Source: an uncultured Eubacteriales bacterium (lineage in GTDB: Bacteria > Bacillota > Clostridia > Christensenellales > UBA1242). Taken from it: DNA of 6,532 nt. Position numbers and translations under genes: made by a program. This document shows, one piece after another, positions 4,754-6,532 of this stretch. How positions within the stretch are numbered: position 1 is the first letter of the stretch; each line of letters opens with the position of its first letter. The notes beneath the pieces were generated by a model. The model saw only the letters and a program-made list of their open reading frames with translations, ran no database searches and was not told the origin of the DNA. The DNA is taken from NCBI GenBank assembly GCA_948949055.1, contig CARBWQ010000051.1:1-6532 (forward strand), read 5' to 3'.

Positions 4754-6532
4754 TCATGTATTTGTATTAGAAATAACCGATTCATCCCATCTAAATGCTC
4801 TATTTAGCGCTCCTTCTGCCCTATTATTACGTATAGCAAAGTAAGCATAAAGCTGTTTAATTTTATCCATTGAGAAATTCATACTAGACCTGCTAGGTTT
4901 ATCAAATTTAATGGCTTCAAAGCTATTATCACCCAATCTTATTTTTATTACCTCTTTTTCTGAGTCACTAAGATTCCAATCTGCTGCTCTTGTGTTAGTG
5001 TAAGTAATAATACGAAAATCTTCTGTATTATTTTTATTAGACGTGTCTCCAACATAAGCTTGTAAAGTTTTTCGTTGTATGAAACCTGCTCTACCACTTT
5101 TTGAAATAGATATACTTATAACATTTTCGCTTTTACTTTTAAATCCTTTTACTTCGCCACTTGAACCAGCAGTTTGACCAGATGATAACTCAGAGGATTT
5201 ATAATTAGTATAACAAGAGCCACCGGCTCCATTTCCACCTTTACCGAGAACAATCAACCCTTGATTGATAACATTATCAAAACTATTATCGACACCTGTA
5301 AACACTTGCAATTTTGTTCCTTTTATATAATCGCTAGAATCAAAATCAATTCCATTTGCAGTTACAATAACACCATAATTATTAATTTTTTCATAACTTT
5401 CTGCTTTATCAAAGAGTGAAATTGGATGTGGTACAGACGAAGACAAAACTTTTTGAACGTTATTTATTGAAATATAAGAGTTTACATCATTGTAAATGCT
5501 TTTACCTTTAACAATCATTCCATCTTTACCTATTGAATTGACAATAGAGCCGTAAAGATTAACTGATTGTAATTTTATAGGTATAAGTTTCGAATCTTTC
5601 TGACAAGACATTAGGAAAGTATTACTTAATGAAGATTCACTATTTCTTGTTCCACCATAAGATTCACCTAGGAAATTTACATGACTAATAAAGTATCCTG
5701 TTTCCAATTTTGTATCTGCTGATTGAGGTGAGACATTTTTGAAAAAAGCATTTCCATAATAAGAAATATTATAGCCATTACCTATTATATTATAACAATC
5801 AACTCTTCTATCAATATTTTTAATAAATGACAAGTCTTTTGTTAATATAATGTCTTTTATTTCCATAGCATCGTTCACTTCTATTTTCGTAGTTTCATGA
5901 GAACCTTTTCCTTGCAGTAAAGCAGAGAATGAAAAATCTGTTTCATTATCACCCCTCAAATAGAAAGTTATAGTTCGATCATTGACATAATACTTTGATT
6001 GCAGAGAATCTAATGTTTTATCAAATTTCATTCCACTATATGCTAATGAAGCTTGTACAGAATTATAGGTAGGCATATCAAATTCTTCATATGCAATTTC
6101 ATCAACATTAATCGAAGAGTATAAAGTAGTCTCCATATTAACAAATTCTATTTCAAGTTCATTTATTACAGTATAAGGTCCATCAACATATAAGAAGAAG
6201 TTTGTAAGTCCGTTTTCATTCTTGGATCTAACTTTTAAAATATCTTCGAAATCTTCCGGCTTAATTAAATTGTCAATACTACCAATATAGTTAATCAACT
6301 TTTCACCTTTTTGACTACTACCAATATAGTTAATCAACTTTTCACCTTTTTGACTACTAGCAATAGGTGGAAGATAAGCTAATCCTACGTTATCTACATA
6401 AGCACCATCAGTTTCCCTTTCAACCATTACATAATCACCATCTTCATCAGTTATATAATTACCATTTTCGTCAGTAGCAGGCAACACCTCATTTCTCTTC
6501 AATTTTGTTTCTTCATCATAATATGCAATATA
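4754..6532 (-). CDS. Large beta-rich protein, probably surface or extracellular (C-terminal 592 residues; start beyond the right edge)
   Basis: Function not recognised. The frame is open to the window edge: ten codons (YIAYYDEETK) precede the TTG at 6502, and acidic sequence like that downstream continues through it, so 6502 is unlikely to be a start. Residues here count from the edge. An acidic pair of octapeptides (TDENGNYI, TDEDGDYV) is at 20-35. A 13-residue unit (SSQKGEKLINYIG) is repeated twice at about 59-84. About 90-440 is rich in short beta strands, Asn and Gly (such as NIIGNGYNISYYGNAFF and NNYGVIVTANG), in the manner of beta-helix or adhesin-like proteins. A Gly-rich turn, GKGGNGAGG, lies near 427. 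The C-terminal 100 residues are charged (including LYAYFAIRNNRAEGALNRAF). No membrane segment, LPxTG anchor or catalytic motif is visible in this part; any signal peptide would be off-window. A surface or phage-fibre-like role is inference from composition. It ends in TGA, convergent with the small membrane-protein gene. Confidence 0.85.
   Translation of the reverse strand, partial: YIAYYDEETKLKRNEVLPATDENGNYITDEDGDYVMVERETDGAYVDNVGLAYLPPIASSQKGEKLINYIGSSQKGEKLINYIGSIDNLIKPEDFEDILKVRSKNENGLTNFFLYVDGPYTVINELEIEFVNMETTLYSSINVDEIAYEEFDMPTYNSVQASLAYSGMKFDKTLDSLQSKYYVNDRTITFYLRGDNETDFSFSALLQGKGSHETTKIEVNDAMEIKDIILTKDLSFIKNIDRRVDCYNIIGNGYNISYYGNAFFKNVSPQSADTKLETGYFISHVNFLGESYGGTRNSESSLSNTFLMSCQKDSKLIPIKLQSVNLYGSIVNSIGKDGMIVKGKSIYNDVNSYISINNVQKVLSSSVPHPISLFDKAESYEKINNYGVIVTANGIDFDSSDYIKGTKLQVFTGVDNSFDNVINQGLIVLGKGGNGAGGSCYTNYKSSELSSGQTAGSSGEVKGFKSKSENVISISISKSGRAGFIQRKTLQAYVGDTSNKNNTEDFRIITYTNTRAADWNLSDSEKEVIKIRLGDNSFEAIKFDKPSRSSMNFSMDKIKQLYAYFAIRNNRAEGALNRAFRWDESVISNTNT
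6277..6359 (-). repeat. 39-bp exact tandem duplication (2.1 copies) inside the surface-protein gene
   Basis: Bases 6277-6315 and 6316-6354 are identical, and the next five bases (TACTA) begin a third copy before the match breaks at 6360. The 39-bp period keeps the frame and duplicates the 13-residue unit SSQKGEKLINYIG. Perfect identity at every position, including third codon positions, suggests a recent slippage or duplication. Confidence 0.97.

Noticed and set aside
4293..4757. Minus-strand 154-codon open frame antisense to the 124-residue gene
   Set aside because: Its product is serine-rich and low in recognisable pattern, while the opposite strand encodes a clear paralogue of the neighbouring gene.
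4790..4808. CTAAAT/ATTTAG hairpin as a terminator of the plus-strand membrane-protein gene
   Set aside because: The stem is six base pairs with only one G-C pair and has no T-run after it; it lies in coding sequence of the opposing gene.
4650..4844. Plus-strand 64-codon open frame across the convergent gene ends
   Set aside because: It overlaps two better supported genes in other frames and shows no ribosome site.
6468..6485. LPATD as a sortase LPxTG-like motif in the surface protein
   Set aside because: It lies far from the C-terminus, lacks the final glycine, and is not followed by a hydrophobic segment and basic tail.

Overview
This is a low-GC stretch of a Gram-positive-type bacterial chromosome, most likely a Firmicutes/Clostridia-like organism. 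That view rests on the A+T-rich sequence, Firmicutes-like UvrA and UvrB, and Gram-positive-style promoters and ribosome sites. Tryptophan is encoded by TGG in every case checked, and the surface-protein gene ends in TGA, so the standard bacterial code applies. The species cannot be named from the window.

Layout. Bases 1-1402 (minus) hold the first 467 residues of UvrA, the damage-recognition ATPase of nucleotide excision repair; the rest lies beyond the left edge. Bases 1531-1827 (plus) are a decayed calcineurin-like phosphoesterase gene that has lost its middle and carries a premature TGA. Bases 1878-3830 (minus) are a complete uvrB. A strong hairpin at 1851-1872 ends uvrB transcription, so uvrA depends on its own promoter, which sits so close to the ATG that the mRNA looks leaderless. 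Bases 3922-4302 (minus) and 4363-4737 (plus) are two small divergent genes separated by only 60 bases. Their products are recognisable paralogues: a small cytoplasmic domain that looks like a winged helix, followed by a C-terminal membrane segment. Bases 4754-6532 (minus) are the last 592 codons of a large, open-ended, probably surface-exposed beta-rich protein with a fresh 39-bp in-frame duplication. Its likely terminator lies inside the coding sequence of the convergent plus-strand paralogue.

How the genes relate. uvrA and uvrB work together in excision repair but appear to be separate transcription units here, and neither promoter shows a recognisable Bacillus-type LexA box. The 126-residue membrane protein lies just upstream of uvrB on the same strand with no visible terminator between them, so read-through into uvrB is possible. 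The paralogue pair and the surface protein have no established function. The pair, with its shared short promoter region, is the best candidate here for something undescribed. There is no gene-free stretch longer than about 130 bases, and no tRNA, rRNA, CRISPR array or insertion sequence was recognised.
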